Of a stretch of DNA of 64,000 nt, positions 26,227 to 35,158 are shown piece after piece; within the stretch, counting starts at the first letter, position 1; each line of letters opens with the position of its first letter. The notes below the pieces were generated by a model. The model saw nothing but the letters and a program-made list of their open reading frames with translations, was not told the DNA's origin and ran no database searches. Position numbers and translations under genes: made by a program. Source of the DNA: Paludibacter propionicigenes WB4 (GTDB taxonomy: Bacteria; Bacteroidota; Bacteroidia; Bacteroidales; Paludibacteraceae); the NCBI RefSeq assembly GCF_000183135.1, contig NC_014734.1:496001-560000 (forward strand), written 5' to 3'.

Positions 26227-27132
26227 ATGAAGAAAGCGACAATAGTTATTATTTTTAATATGTTGACAATCCTTGTGATTGCTCAATCAAGTGTACGTTT
26301 AAATCACTTTTGGGAAAAAACATATACACTCAATCCGGCATCTGTAAACGATCGCTATTTTGCGGAATTTAATATGGCTGCTCGTAAGCAGTGGGTCAAT
26401 TTTCCCGGTGCTCCAACTACATTTTACGCTTCGGGTACAATGTTTCTGGATAATCTGAATACGCAATTTGGATTGAAGGCAATACAGGATAAAATAGGAT
26501 ATACTTCAACAACTAATCTGGGTTTTACCTATGCTTATGCTTTAATTCTCAACAGAGACTGGCATTTAAATCTGGGTTTGGGATTGAATTATCAGTGTGT
26601 TGGATACGATCTTTCCAAGGTAAATTCGCCTACACCCAATGATCCTGTTGTGTATGCAAAACTATTAAATGTGAGTAATTTTAATTCGGATTTGGGAATT
26701 GAATTACAGGGACGTAAATGGCAATTTGGTGCTGCAGCTCAAAATTTAATCTCTTTATTTCAGCCTATCAATTCGCAGTTTTCAAATACGAATTATATTT
26801 ATACGAAATACCGCAATAATAGCTTAGAAAAGATGAATCTTGGTTTCGGAGCCATTGGAGTTCAATACGGTAATTTTTATCAGTTAGAGCTAAATCTAAC
26901 GACATATTTCAAGCCAACTCCCGAATCTAATGGTTTTCAGGTTGGTGCATTTTTTAGAACCTATAGCGAGATTGGGGCTATTTTAGGATTGGATTTGTCT
27001 AAAAACCTGCACCTGTCTTATAGTTATGATTATAATGTAAGCGCTATTAGTACAAAATCTTATGGTTCTCATGAAATTATGTTGACGTATACTCTGGACA
27101 GAGTATTTAAATGTCTGAATTGTTGGTATTAG
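26227..27132 (+). CDS. PorP/SprF-family type IX secretion outer-membrane protein
   Basis: Outer-membrane beta-barrel partner for a type B type IX substrate. The 301 residues begin with a signal peptide (ATIVIIFNMLTILVIAQ). The family opening follows: YTLNPASVNDRYFAEFNMAA then RKQWVNFPGAPTTF, then alternating strands (TNLGFTYAYALILNRDWHLN, LGLGLNYQ) and an amphipathic C-terminus (HEIMLTYTLDRVF). In Flavobacterium, SprF is needed to export SprB. Here the gene follows the giant protein by 9 bp on the same strand, so the two are almost certainly an operon and a functional pair. The core type IX machinery is not in this window. Confidence 0.93.
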   Translation: MKKATIVIIFNMLTILVIAQSSVRLNHFWEKTYTLNPASVNDRYFAEFNMAARKQWVNFPGAPTTFYASGTMFLDNLNTQFGLKAIQDKIGYTSTTNLGFTYAYALILNRDWHLNLGLGLNYQCVGYDLSKVNSPTPNDPVVYAKLLNVSNFNSDLGIELQGRKWQFGAAAQNLISLFQPINSQFSNTNYIYTKYRNNSLEKMNLGFGAIGVQYGNFYQLELNLTTYFKPTPESNGFQVGAFFRTYSEIGAILGLDLSKNLHLSYSYDYNVSAISTKSYGSHEIMLTYTLDRVFKCLNCWY

Positions 27133-27155
27133 GTCTCAATTAATCGTGCATATAT

Positions 27156-27189
27156 ATCGTCTGGACTTATTCTCTTAAGTTCAGACGAT
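27156..27189 (+). terminator. hairpin after the PorP/SprF gene
   Basis: ATCGTCTGGACTT (27156-27168), an 8-base loop, and AAGTTCAGACGAT (27177-27189) form a 13-bp stem with one G-T wobble, 23 bp after the stop codon. The T-tract is weak (TCTATTTAT). Confidence 0.65.
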
Positions 27190-27281
27190 TCTATTTATGG
27201 GTATAATATTTGTAGATGATTTAATAAAAATTCTGTATCGTTTTTATAGCGCTTACAACCATTAAAGCAGAAATTAATCCA

Positions 27282-27289
27282 TATCTTTG
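27282..27289 (+). promoter_or_regulatory. candidate -7 promoter element
   Basis: TATCTTTG matches TAnnTTTG, 68 bp before the DUF4294 gene start. No -33 TTTG at the right distance. Confidence 0.4.
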
Positions 27290-27357
27290 CAACCGTTTGC
27301 TTTAAAAAAGTAACTTAATAAAAGCAACTTCAAAAGCTTTGGAAGTAATACTCTAAA

Positions 27358-28266
27358 ATGAATATTTTTAAGAAATATAAATCAAAATCAATAGCTGTAG
27401 TACTATCACTCGTGATATATGGTCTAATGTTCTTGTTACTTGCTGTTATTCCGGGTTTTGATTCAGCAATGAATCTGGACGATAGTAAAATAGAGGAGGA
27501 GCCTATTCAGTTCCAAATGCTGGAGGATATAGCTTTGCGTTCAATGACTGAAACCAAAGCTGATGATAAGAAAACTATAGGAAAGGCTGAATCAACAGAT
27601 AAAAAAGCAATTGAATCTAAAATAACTAACGAAGATGTGGATAAAAACATCGACAAAGCCGATAGTGATGATCCGACAAACGTGGTTCTGAATCAAGACT
27701 CCGTAATGATGGAGCAATTAAAAAAAACGCTATCCGTATTAAAAGAAGTAATTCCACCCGACAGTTTAGCTAAGAATCCGATAGAACAACAAACCACAGA
27801 GAAGGTACGTCAGGCCTTGGCAGAAAGAGGTCAAAATACTGCTTCTGATTGGGAATTTATAAAAAGCAACTACAAAACAATTCAAAATATCCGCCGTGTT
27901 TATCCGTATGTTTTAAAAGCCAAAGAAGTAATTGACAATCTGAATGCTAAACTGGCGACAATGAATGACGCTAAAGAAAAGAAAAAGTTGATAAAGCAAA
28001 CGGAAAAGGAATTGTTTAGTCAGTTCGAGAAAGATGTACGTAAAATGTCTTACTCTCAGGGGAAATTATTGTTGAAGTTGTTGGCAAGGGAGACGAATGA
28101 GAGCGCCTATGGGCTTATTAAAACGTATAAGGGAGGTATTCCTGCCACTTTTTGGTATGGTGTGGGGCTATTGTTTCATGAGAACTTGAAAACGAAATAT
28201 GACTCCATTGGAGAAGATGCGGCACTTGAAAAAATAGTGAGGAAACATAGGTTAGGTGAGTTTTAA
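27358..28266 (+). CDS. DUF4294 protein with a TonB-like N-terminal membrane anchor
   Basis: A 302-residue protein of unknown function. Residues 11-33 form one membrane helix after a basic start (KKYKSKSIAVVLSLVIYGL). An acidic stretch follows (LDDSKIEEEPIQFQMLEDIA), resembling the entry of TonB/TolA-type energy transducers. Residues about 45-170 are a charged low-complexity linker. The C-terminal 100 residues match the DUF4294 pattern (FEKDVRKMSYSQGKLLLKLL, then ARETNESAYGLI and a Tyr-Lys-Gly-Gly region). DUF4294 proteins are Bacteroidota-specific. The gene converges on exbD-exbB and shares a terminator with it. I infer a periplasmic protein that might work with those motor proteins, but nothing proves this. 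Confidence 0.7.
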   Translation: MNIFKKYKSKSIAVVLSLVIYGLMFLLLAVIPGFDSAMNLDDSKIEEEPIQFQMLEDIALRSMTETKADDKKTIGKAESTDKKAIESKITNEDVDKNIDKADSDDPTNVVLNQDSVMMEQLKKTLSVLKEVIPPDSLAKNPIEQQTTEKVRQALAERGQNTASDWEFIKSNYKTIQNIRRVYPYVLKAKEVIDNLNAKLATMNDAKEKKKLIKQTEKELFSQFEKDVRKMSYSQGKLLLKLLARETNESAYGLIKTYKGGIPATFWYGVGLLFHENLKTKYDSIGEDAALEKIVRKHRLGEF

Positions 28267-28291
28267 TAGCAACAACATACTCAGAATATAC

Positions 28292-28329
28292 AAAAACGGC
28301 TTACATTCGCGAAGAATGAAGCCGTTTTT
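28292..28329. terminator. bidirectional terminator between convergent genes
   Basis: AAAAACGGCTT (28292-28302) pairs with AAGCCGTTTTT (28319-28329). An inner CATTC/GAATG stem makes the hairpin almost complete around a GCGAA loop. T-tracts are present on both strands, so it can serve the DUF4294 gene (plus) and the exbB-exbD operon (minus). Confidence 0.88.
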
Positions 28330-28355
28330 TTTCGTTCTGTATCAACCTAAAGTAA

Positions 28356-28769
28356 TTATCCATTTTCCTTTTTAGTGAAAAGTATCATTTTTACTTTAAG
28401 CTTATTACCTATGTCTATAACGCTTACTGCGTCTTGTAAATTTAGAGATTTATCGGCATGAAGAAGAACAATCATTTCTTCTTTTTCTTTTTTCTTCGCT
28501 ACCAGAGCTGCCAGCTGAGGCTCGATTTCTTCAAAAGTAATTTCTTTTTTCTCTATATAGTATTTATGATCGGCAGTAATGGTGAGATTTATTTGTTTTT
28601 TTACCACTACATCGCTTGATGTCTTGGATTTAGGAAGAAGAACCTGAATAGTAGCCGGAGTAACCAGCGTAGATACTATCAGAAAGAATAACAATAAGAA
28701 GAACATAATATCGTTCAACGATGCTGTATAAACTTCTGCCGTTCTTAATTTTCGACGTTCTATTTTCAT
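28356..28769 (-). CDS. exbD: ExbD/TolR-family biopolymer transport protein
   Basis: Inner-membrane component of a proton-driven ExbBD/TolQR motor. The 137 residues have a basic cytoplasmic start (KIERRKLRTAEVYTASLNDI), one membrane helix (MFFLLLFFLIVSTLVT) and a periplasmic domain with QVLLPKSKTSSDV and a final IGNKLKVKMILFTKKE. The aspartate at the head of the helix (SLNDIMFFLLL) is the expected proton-relay residue. It follows the ExbB/TolQ gene by 23 bp. No TonB or second ExbD gene is beside it, although Bacteroidota loci often have two ExbD genes. It could power TonB-dependent uptake or another envelope task. Confidence 0.88.
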   Translation of the reverse strand: MKIERRKLRTAEVYTASLNDIMFFLLLFFLIVSTLVTPATIQVLLPKSKTSSDVVVKKQINLTITADHKYYIEKKEITFEEIEPQLAALVAKKKEKEEMIVLLHADKSLNLQDAVSVIDIGNKLKVKMILFTKKENG

Positions 28770-28792
28770 TTATTTTATGCGCTTTATAGTAT

Positions 28793-29506
28793 TTATGCCT
28801 TAATTCCTCTTTTGTAGTTACGTATTTCTTTCAATAAATCATTTGAGTATTTATCTATGCGTACCACAACTTTGTCTATACGACCATTTAAAATGTAATA
28901 TCCGGCATAAGCAATGATTCCAACAAATAAACCGGCTCCTGAACTAATCATTTTCTGATAAAGACCATCAGATATATTGGCAATATTCAAATCGTTAGTA
29001 ACAGAGATGTTGTAAAAAATCTTGATTACTCCAAAAATAGTTCCTAAGAAACCCATCATTGGGGCAATAGAAGCCGAAATTCCCAAAACATTCATACTTT
29101 TTTCAAGAATCGATATTTGTTGACGGGCTTCCGATTGGAGTGCATCCTGCACTTCAATATCCTCTCCATGAGCCGATTCTAATCCTGCTGCAAGTACTTT
29201 GGCATATACTGTTTGCCTTTCGTTGCAAAACTTAATGGCTTTATCAATCTTTCCCTCAGCTACCATTTCGTTTACTCTGGCTACCCATGTGGCATCTACT
29301 TTTCCGAGTATATTAATTGAAACCCACCGCTCGATAAAAACATAGTTGGACATGACAAATAGAACTGATAATGGGAGTAAAACCCAACCTCCTTTTAATA
29401 ATAAGAGGAAATAATTTTGTTGAGAAACTGCCGCTGAAGCTGAGGCAGCAGCGTTTGCTATAGAATCTGTTGGAATCTGAAGAATAATGGAAAGTAAGTT
29501 CATCAT
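28793..29506 (-). CDS. exbB: MotA/TolQ/ExbB proton channel family protein
   Basis: Membrane channel subunit that forms the stator pentamer around ExbD. The 237 residues have a first membrane helix near 33-53 (LLKGGWVLLPLSVLFVMSNY). A cytoplasmic loop follows (RVNEMVAEGKIDKAIKFCNE). Two further helices contain the conserved core SMNVLGISASIAPMMGFLGT then IFGVIKIFYN, and SGAGLFVGIIAYAGYYIL. The protein ends in a basic tail. It is the first gene of a pair with exbD, reading towards the shared terminator at 28292-28329. A plain ATG is preceded by a second ATG codon, so the start may be one codon later. Confidence 0.9.
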   Translation of the reverse strand: MMNLLSIILQIPTDSIANAAASASAAVSQQNYFLLLLKGGWVLLPLSVLFVMSNYVFIERWVSINILGKVDATWVARVNEMVAEGKIDKAIKFCNERQTVYAKVLAAGLESAHGEDIEVQDALQSEARQQISILEKSMNVLGISASIAPMMGFLGTIFGVIKIFYNISVTNDLNIANISDGLYQKMISSGAGLFVGIIAYAGYYILNGRIDKVVVRIDKYSNDLLKEIRNYKRGIKA

Positions 29507-29614
29507 TAGAAAAAAATTATATGTTGTGACTATTTATTTTTATTAAAACGATATATAATGGAATTTATTTAAAAGCTGCTGAAAAAACTCAATTTAAATA
29601 TATCAAAACTCTCT

Positions 29615-31381
29615 TTAGCGTTTAATTTCTTTGGCTGTTTGATTGAATCTATATAATACAATAACATCTCCGTAATCATTGAATCTGTCTGAGGTTCTTT
29701 CCAGTTCTTTAAATACATATTTATTGTTGTATAGAGCTTTTATTTTGTCGATATAGCTTAGACCTGTAATGAAATATCCATTTTTGGGTTGTTCTTTTTC
29801 AAAATTTTTGTAATTATTACCCATGTGAAAGTTTAGACCATACAAGTTGGAATATTCTTTCAAGTTGTTCATTACATATGTATTATTTTTTAAATCATAT
29901 TTAGACATTATTTTCTCAGCAAATGGTCTGGAAGAATATCCATTTTTAAATACAGGGTAAGCTAAACCTTCCAAAAAGATTTGCGTACAGATAAATAATA
30001 CTAAGGTAGAGATTAGTACGATTCTGGCAGTTCCTTTTCTTAAAACACACCATGCGCTAATAAAAACGCTAAGTAACAAAAACCATACTAGAAATCCAAA
30101 GATGGAAGAATGTTGGAAAGCTGTAGAAAATAAATTTATATCATGAAGTGTTTTTGTATCAAGTGGCAATAATGCGGCTACAGAATATAAATCTATAAAA
30201 TGAAAACAGCCAATAATTAATAATAAAATTCCAGATATAACTAATAGTATGCGTGACAGTAGTTTAATTAAAACCGGTTTTTTATTGATAATCCATTCGT
30301 AAAGTAATGTAAGTAAATAAGCAGCACCAGGATATGCAGGCATGATGTACACACTTCGCTTTGATGACGGAATAGCATAAAATGTAAGGATCATCACAAC
30401 CGAAATGATGCTGAATAAAGTCAATTTATCCAGATTTATAAATCGTTGCCAAATAGACTGTTTTTGAGTTGATTTCTTTATAGAAATTGAAAACGCAGCG
30501 AAGATGAGCAAAAGACTCCAAGGCATAAAACCTAATATAATGGCAGGAATATAATACCAAAAAGGACCTTCGTGTCCAAGTTCATAGGATATGCCTAATT
30601 TTTTACTGTCCATTCCCAGAAAGCGTCCAAAATTTTCGGCATATACCAGATTTAGAAAATGCTCACCACCTTGTCTGTAAGCCAAAATGTACCAAATCAA
30701 AAGAATGGCTAAAGCGGGTAGAGCTATGAGTATGTTTTTATATATAATCTTCCATATTGAATAACGTTTCAGAATCAGTAAATAAATTCCAAATACCATA
30801 CAAGGTAGAAGTATGCCTACAGGTCCCTTTACAAGTGCAGCACCTCCTAAAAAAATAGGAATGAGCAACGGAAAGCCCTTCAGTTCTTTCTCTTCCCATT
30901 TAAATAAACTTATGAGTGCGCCAATCATGAAGAATGCTAGCGTCATATCTACCCGGGCTTCTATTCCCGAACGATGCATCTCAAAACTAGTTAACAGTAT
31001 TATAGATGCCACAAAAGCACGATAAGAATTTGTTCGTTTATATAGAAGATAAAAAAACATCATGGTTATCCCAATCAAACTTAAAGCCGATGGGAGTCGT
31101 GCAGTTGTTTCTGTTACATGACCTGCCGGTAACGAGAAAATTGCTATAAACCAGTGCATAAAGGGAGGTTTATAAGCCACTTCATCAGCATAATCTGAAG
31201 GAAGAACCCAATTCCCGGTGTTGAGTATGCAAGTAGCTACAGTGGCCTCGCGCGGCTCGCCTTTAGTGTAAAATTCGCCCATGGTAATCCAAGGCAATGT
31301 TAGACATATGCAAATAAATAATACGAGCAGGTAGGGTTGATGACTGTAAATGCTTTTTAGCGTGTCAGTTAGTTTATTCAT
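29615..31381 (-). CDS. ArnT/PMT-type glycosyltransferase family 39 protein
   Basis: Integral-membrane glycosyltransferase that would transfer a sugar from a polyprenyl-phosphate donor to lipid A, a glycan or protein on the periplasmic side. The 588-residue product (start set at 31381, MNKLTDTLKS) opens with the family segment LPWITMGEFYTKGEPREATV, containing the acidic catalytic loop. VLPSDYADEVAYKPPFMHW and VTETTARLPSALSLIG follow, then about ten more membrane helices. The 110-residue soluble C-terminal part is variable in this family. It is in the same orientation as exbB-exbD, with a gap of 108 bp. Donor and acceptor are unknown. Confidence 0.88.
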   Translation of the reverse strand: MNKLTDTLKSIYSHQPYLLVLFICICLTLPWITMGEFYTKGEPREATVATCILNTGNWVLPSDYADEVAYKPPFMHWFIAIFSLPAGHVTETTARLPSALSLIGITMMFFYLLYKRTNSYRAFVASIILLTSFEMHRSGIEARVDMTLAFFMIGALISLFKWEEKELKGFPLLIPIFLGGAALVKGPVGILLPCMVFGIYLLILKRYSIWKIIYKNILIALPALAILLIWYILAYRQGGEHFLNLVYAENFGRFLGMDSKKLGISYELGHEGPFWYYIPAIILGFMPWSLLLIFAAFSISIKKSTQKQSIWQRFINLDKLTLFSIISVVMILTFYAIPSSKRSVYIMPAYPGAAYLLTLLYEWIINKKPVLIKLLSRILLVISGILLLIIGCFHFIDLYSVAALLPLDTKTLHDINLFSTAFQHSSIFGFLVWFLLLSVFISAWCVLRKGTARIVLISTLVLFICTQIFLEGLAYPVFKNGYSSRPFAEKIMSKYDLKNNTYVMNNLKEYSNLYGLNFHMGNNYKNFEKEQPKNGYFITGLSYIDKIKALYNNKYVFKELERTSDRFNDYGDVIVLYRFNQTAKEIKR

Positions 31382-31633
31382 TTTGTTGTGTAATATGATT
31401 CTCAAAGATAGTAAAAAAGCTAAGATGTCAATTATATACTTGTGATTGAAAATTTATTAAGAGAAATAATGGATTTATATGCCTGTTCTGTATAAAAATA
31501 ATTAAAGTTTCGTAAGTCTATGATTGCTGTGAGTGAATTTTGGCATTTGTGTGTTTTTGCTTCTTTTTTTGTTTTTGTATCGAAAAATATCCTTACATTA
31601 TTATTTTTGTTGTAGAAAATTATTTGTATCTTT

Positions 31634-31703
31634 GTGGGCGTACACAGTATTTTTGTGGGCGTACACAGAAATTTCGTGGGCGTACACAGCAATTTTGTGG
31701 GTA
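31634..31703 (+). repeat. 21-bp tandem repeat (GTGGGCGTACACAG) upstream of the xylan locus
   Basis: GTGGGCGTACACAG occurs at 31634, 31655 and 31676, exactly 21 bp apart, followed by a decayed fourth copy at 31697 (GTGGGTAG). Spacers are A/T-rich. The 21-bp phase puts every copy on the same DNA face, as expected of stacked regulator sites. It lies about 300 bp before the first SusC gene. The remainder of 31406-31999 is AT-rich. A minus-strand frame across the repeats (repeating LCTPTK) is an artefact of the repeat. Confidence 0.7.
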
Positions 31704-31999
31704 GTCGATTTCTTAAGTGCTTTGTAGGCAGATGTTTATGTTTCTCCTTGTGAAAAGTTAATTTAAGCACACGTGTGAAATTAGAAGGAAATAAAAATTA
31801 TTATGATTTTTTATTTTATGAGTATAAATATATTATTACCTAATTTTAAACAATAGATGTATGATAAAAGAATTAGATGACAGTTAAATATAATTGTTTT
31901 AGCAAAATAATTAGTGTATACCGAATGCTAATTAGTGTAATTTCAATAGGTTTTATTCAAAATTGAAAAAATCAATACAAAAAGTTAATCAATTATATA

Positions 32000-34900
32000 A
32001 TGGAAAACATAAACAAGATTTCATTGATCAAGTTTTTTCTTATGTCAAAAAAGAAAATTAAACTGACAAGTATCTTGCTCCTGTCAATGCTTTTTATGAG
32101 CTCAGTTGTTTTGGCTCAAGGAAAGCATGTAGTTAAGGGATCAGTATTAGATGAAACTAATCAACCTTTAATTGGAGCAACAGTCGTGGTTAAAAACGTA
32201 AAAAACACAGGTGTTATAACTGATGTGGATGGAAAGTTTACAATAAACGTTCCAGACGGACAAAATACACTTGTTGTGTCTTACATCGGTTACAATTCTC
32301 AGGATGTAAGTGTTACAGGCAAGAATAATATTACAGTTAGATTGGCAGACAATACTGTAAATATGGATGAAGTAGTTGTAGTAGGGTATGGCCAACAAAA
32401 GAAAGCAAGTGTTGTGGGTTCAATTACACAAACTACAGGAGATAAGCTTACACGTACTGGTGGAGTATCCAGTTTGGGTGCAGCACTGACAGGAAATCTA
32501 CCGGGAGTATCCACAATGCAAACAACCAGTAAACCAGGTGAAGAAGATCCTCAAATTATTATACGTGGTATAAGTTCTTGGAATAATAGTAGTCCTCTTG
32601 TCCTAGTAGATGGAATTGAACGTTCAATGAGTAGTGTAGATATCAATTCTGTTGAATCTATCTCTGTTTTAAAGGATGCTTCTGCTACAGCTGTTTATGG
32701 TGTTAAGGGTGCAAATGGCGTAATTCTTATTACTACGAAAAGGGGTGTAGAAGGAAAGGCAAAAATTGATGTTGGATTTAGTTCTACAATGAAAGTTCCT
32801 GGAAAACTTCCGGGTAAATATGATGCTTACGATGCAATGGAAATAAAAAATAACATTGTAGAATATGAAATGAGTACAATTCCGAATAGTTGGAATTATA
32901 TCAGACCTCAGTCCTTTATTGATAATTATCGAAATCAAACTACACAAGAGCAAAAGGAACGATATCCGAATATAGATTGGCAGAAAGAGATGTTCAAGGA
33001 TTATGCAATGTCTTACAATGCAAATATAAATATCTCAGGAGGAACTAAGTTTGTGAAATACTTTGCTGCTATGGATTATGTTCATGAAGGTGATATCACA
33101 CGAATTTTCCCCAATGATAGAGGCTATGATGTTTCTTATGGTTACAATAGAGCAAATACCAGAGCCAATCTAGATTTTAATATAACAAACTCAACAAAAT
33201 TTAAAGTAAATCTTTTCGGTTCATATGGAGCTAAAAGTGCACCTGGTTATGTGATTCGAGAAGATTACCTGTGGGCCGGTGCATATGGTTTACCTGCCAA
33301 TGTGTTTTATCCAAAATATTCAGATGGAACATGGGGATATTGTCCGACTAATGGTGTTAGTGCTCCGAATTCAGAGGCAAACTTGGCTAACGGTGGAGAA
33401 GCAACCACAACTACTACTCGCTTGACTACTGATTTTGCTCTTAATCAAGATTTAGGAATGTTACTCAAGGGACTCTCTGCAAACTTGACTGTTTCGTTGG
33501 ATAATAGCTTTATTGAAAATAATAGAGGTATTACTGATATGTATGTTACTGTTAGACAAAAGTATATTGACCCTGTTACAGGTATTCCACAGTATGCTAG
33601 CACGAATGATGCAAATACCAATTTTGATTTTTATCCAACGATTAGTTGGTCTAATAATGGCGGTGGAATGGATGGAAACAGCACTTATCGCAATCTTAAT
33701 TATCAGGCTCAACTACTCTACAACGGTCGTTTTGGAGATCATAATGTTACTGCTATGGGAAATTTCCAACGTAGACAATATGCTACTGGTGCTATGGTTC
33801 AATCTCTTCGTGAAGATTGGGTTTTTCGTACTACATACAACTATAAAGGAAAATATTTCGCTGAATATAATGGAGCTTACAACGGTTCTGAAAAGTTTGC
33901 TTCGAAAAATAGATTTGGTTTCTTTTCTTCAGGTGCAATTGGTTGGATGTTAAGTGAAGAAAAATTTATGAAAGATCTTACTTTTTTAGATATGCTGAAA
34001 CTAAGGGCAACATATGGAGAAATTGGAGACGATAGTAGTGGCAATCGTTGGTTGTATCAGGATGTATGGAATAATTCTACTTCACAAGCTTTTATGACTA
34101 ATACATTGAGTGAAAACAGTCCGTATAAGTACAATACACAAACTCAGATTGGGAATCCCAATATAGGATGGGAGAAAGTAACGAAAAGGAATATCGGTAC
34201 TGATTTTTCATTCTTTAAAAATTTAATTGCGGGTAGTGTCGATGTATTTAAAGATAACCGTTCTAATATTATTATGAATGGTAATACAAGGTCAGTTCCT
34301 TCATATTTTGGTATGACTCCCCCTACAGCTAACCTTGGTAAAACTGAAGTTCATGGATATGAAATTGATCTTCGTCTTAGTAAGAACTTAAATAGAAATC
34401 TACGCTTATGGGGTAATTTCAGTATGACTCATGCTGTTAGTAAAGTAATAGACCAAGATGATCCAGCTCTTTTAGCAGATTATTTAAAGAAAGCGGGATT
34501 CCCAGTTAATCAAGTGACTTCAACAATAAGTCATGGTTATTACAATACATGGGATCAATTATATGGAAGTACTGCTTTTGATGTAAATGATAGCAAAATA
34601 CCAGGTAATTACAGGATCGTTGATTTTAATAGCGATGGTGTAATTAACGCAACTACAGATAAAGCTCCATATGCTTATCCAACCAATCCTGAAAATACAT
34701 ATAATGCAACTATTGGAGTAGATTGGAAAGGATTTAGTGCTTTTGTTCAATTCTATGGTGTAAATAATGTGAGTCGTTATATTGGAGACATTAGTTTTGG
34801 TTTTAATTATCTTGATCTTGCTTATAAGGAAGGTTCTTATTGGACAAAATCTAATACAAATGCAGATACGCCAAATCCTCGTGTGAATAATACTGCTTTG

Positions 34901-35146
34901 AGTGATGCTTCTTGGGGAACTCGTTATATGTATGATGGTTCATATATTCGTTTAAAAAATGCTGAAATTTCATATACTCTAGATTCAAAAGCTGTTAAGA
35001 GTTTTGGACTTCAGTCATTACGCATTTTTGTGAATGGGAATGACTTATTTTTATGGACAAAAACGCCGGATGACCGTGAAGTAAATGGAGGAACCAGCTA
35101 TCCACTTGTGAAACGTTTTAATTTAGGCTTAAAGGTAACATTGTAA
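32000..35146 (+). CDS. SusC/RagA-family TonB-linked outer-membrane transporter (XusA-like)
   Basis: Outer-membrane pore that imports oligosaccharides using TonB energy. The 1048 residues have a signal peptide (TSILLLSMLFMSSVVLAQ). A carboxypeptidase-like domain follows (VVKGSVLDETNQPLIGATVV, then GVITDVDGKFTI and YIGYNSQDV), the TonB box MDEVVVVGYG, and a plug with SVVGSITQTTGD and VLKDASATAVYGVKGANGVI. A long barrel ends in a Phe/Leu-rich strand. An ATG at 32042 would shorten the N-terminus by 14 residues and directly precede the signal peptide (MSKKKIKLTS). It is the first of the SusC-SusD-SusC-SusD-DUF1735 run, which matches the known xusABCDE order of xylan loci in Prevotella and Bacteroides. 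Confidence 0.93.
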   Translation: MENINKISLIKFFLMSKKKIKLTSILLLSMLFMSSVVLAQGKHVVKGSVLDETNQPLIGATVVVKNVKNTGVITDVDGKFTINVPDGQNTLVVSYIGYNSQDVSVTGKNNITVRLADNTVNMDEVVVVGYGQQKKASVVGSITQTTGDKLTRTGGVSSLGAALTGNLPGVSTMQTTSKPGEEDPQIIIRGISSWNNSSPLVLVDGIERSMSSVDINSVESISVLKDASATAVYGVKGANGVILITTKRGVEGKAKIDVGFSSTMKVPGKLPGKYDAYDAMEIKNNIVEYEMSTIPNSWNYIRPQSFIDNYRNQTTQEQKERYPNIDWQKEMFKDYAMSYNANINISGGTKFVKYFAAMDYVHEGDITRIFPNDRGYDVSYGYNRANTRANLDFNITNSTKFKVNLFGSYGAKSAPGYVIREDYLWAGAYGLPANVFYPKYSDGTWGYCPTNGVSAPNSEANLANGGEATTTTTRLTTDFALNQDLGMLLKGLSANLTVSLDNSFIENNRGITDMYVTVRQKYIDPVTGIPQYASTNDANTNFDFYPTISWSNNGGGMDGNSTYRNLNYQAQLLYNGRFGDHNVTAMGNFQRRQYATGAMVQSLREDWVFRTTYNYKGKYFAEYNGAYNGSEKFASKNRFGFFSSGAIGWMLSEEKFMKDLTFLDMLKLRATYGEIGDDSSGNRWLYQDVWNNSTSQAFMTNTLSENSPYKYNTQTQIGNPNIGWEKVTKRNIGTDFSFFKNLIAGSVDVFKDNRSNIIMNGNTRSVPSYFGMTPPTANLGKTEVHGYEIDLRLSKNLNRNLRLWGNFSMTHAVSKVIDQDDPALLADYLKKAGFPVNQVTSTISHGYYNTWDQLYGSTAFDVNDSKIPGNYRIVDFNSDGVINATTDKAPYAYPTNPENTYNATIGVDWKGFSAFVQFYGVNNVSRYIGDISFGFNYLDLAYKEGSYWTKSNTNADTPNPRVNNTALSDASWGTRYMYDGSYIRLKNAEISYTLDSKAVKSFGLQSLRIFVNGNDLFLWTKTPDDREVNGGTSYPLVKRFNLGLKVTL

Positions 35147-35158
35147 AATTGCAATAAA

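Noticed and set aside
31634-31703. CRISPR-like short repeats
   Set aside because: Repeats are 14 bp with 7-bp similar spacers at a fixed 21-bp period. CRISPR arrays have longer repeats, unique spacers of about 30 bp and cas genes.
31432-31770. 112-codon minus-strand frame with LCTPTK repeats
   Set aside because: The repeat arises from the 21-bp DNA repeat. The rest is Asn/Lys/Ile-rich noise with no domain, and a frame is also open on the other strand.
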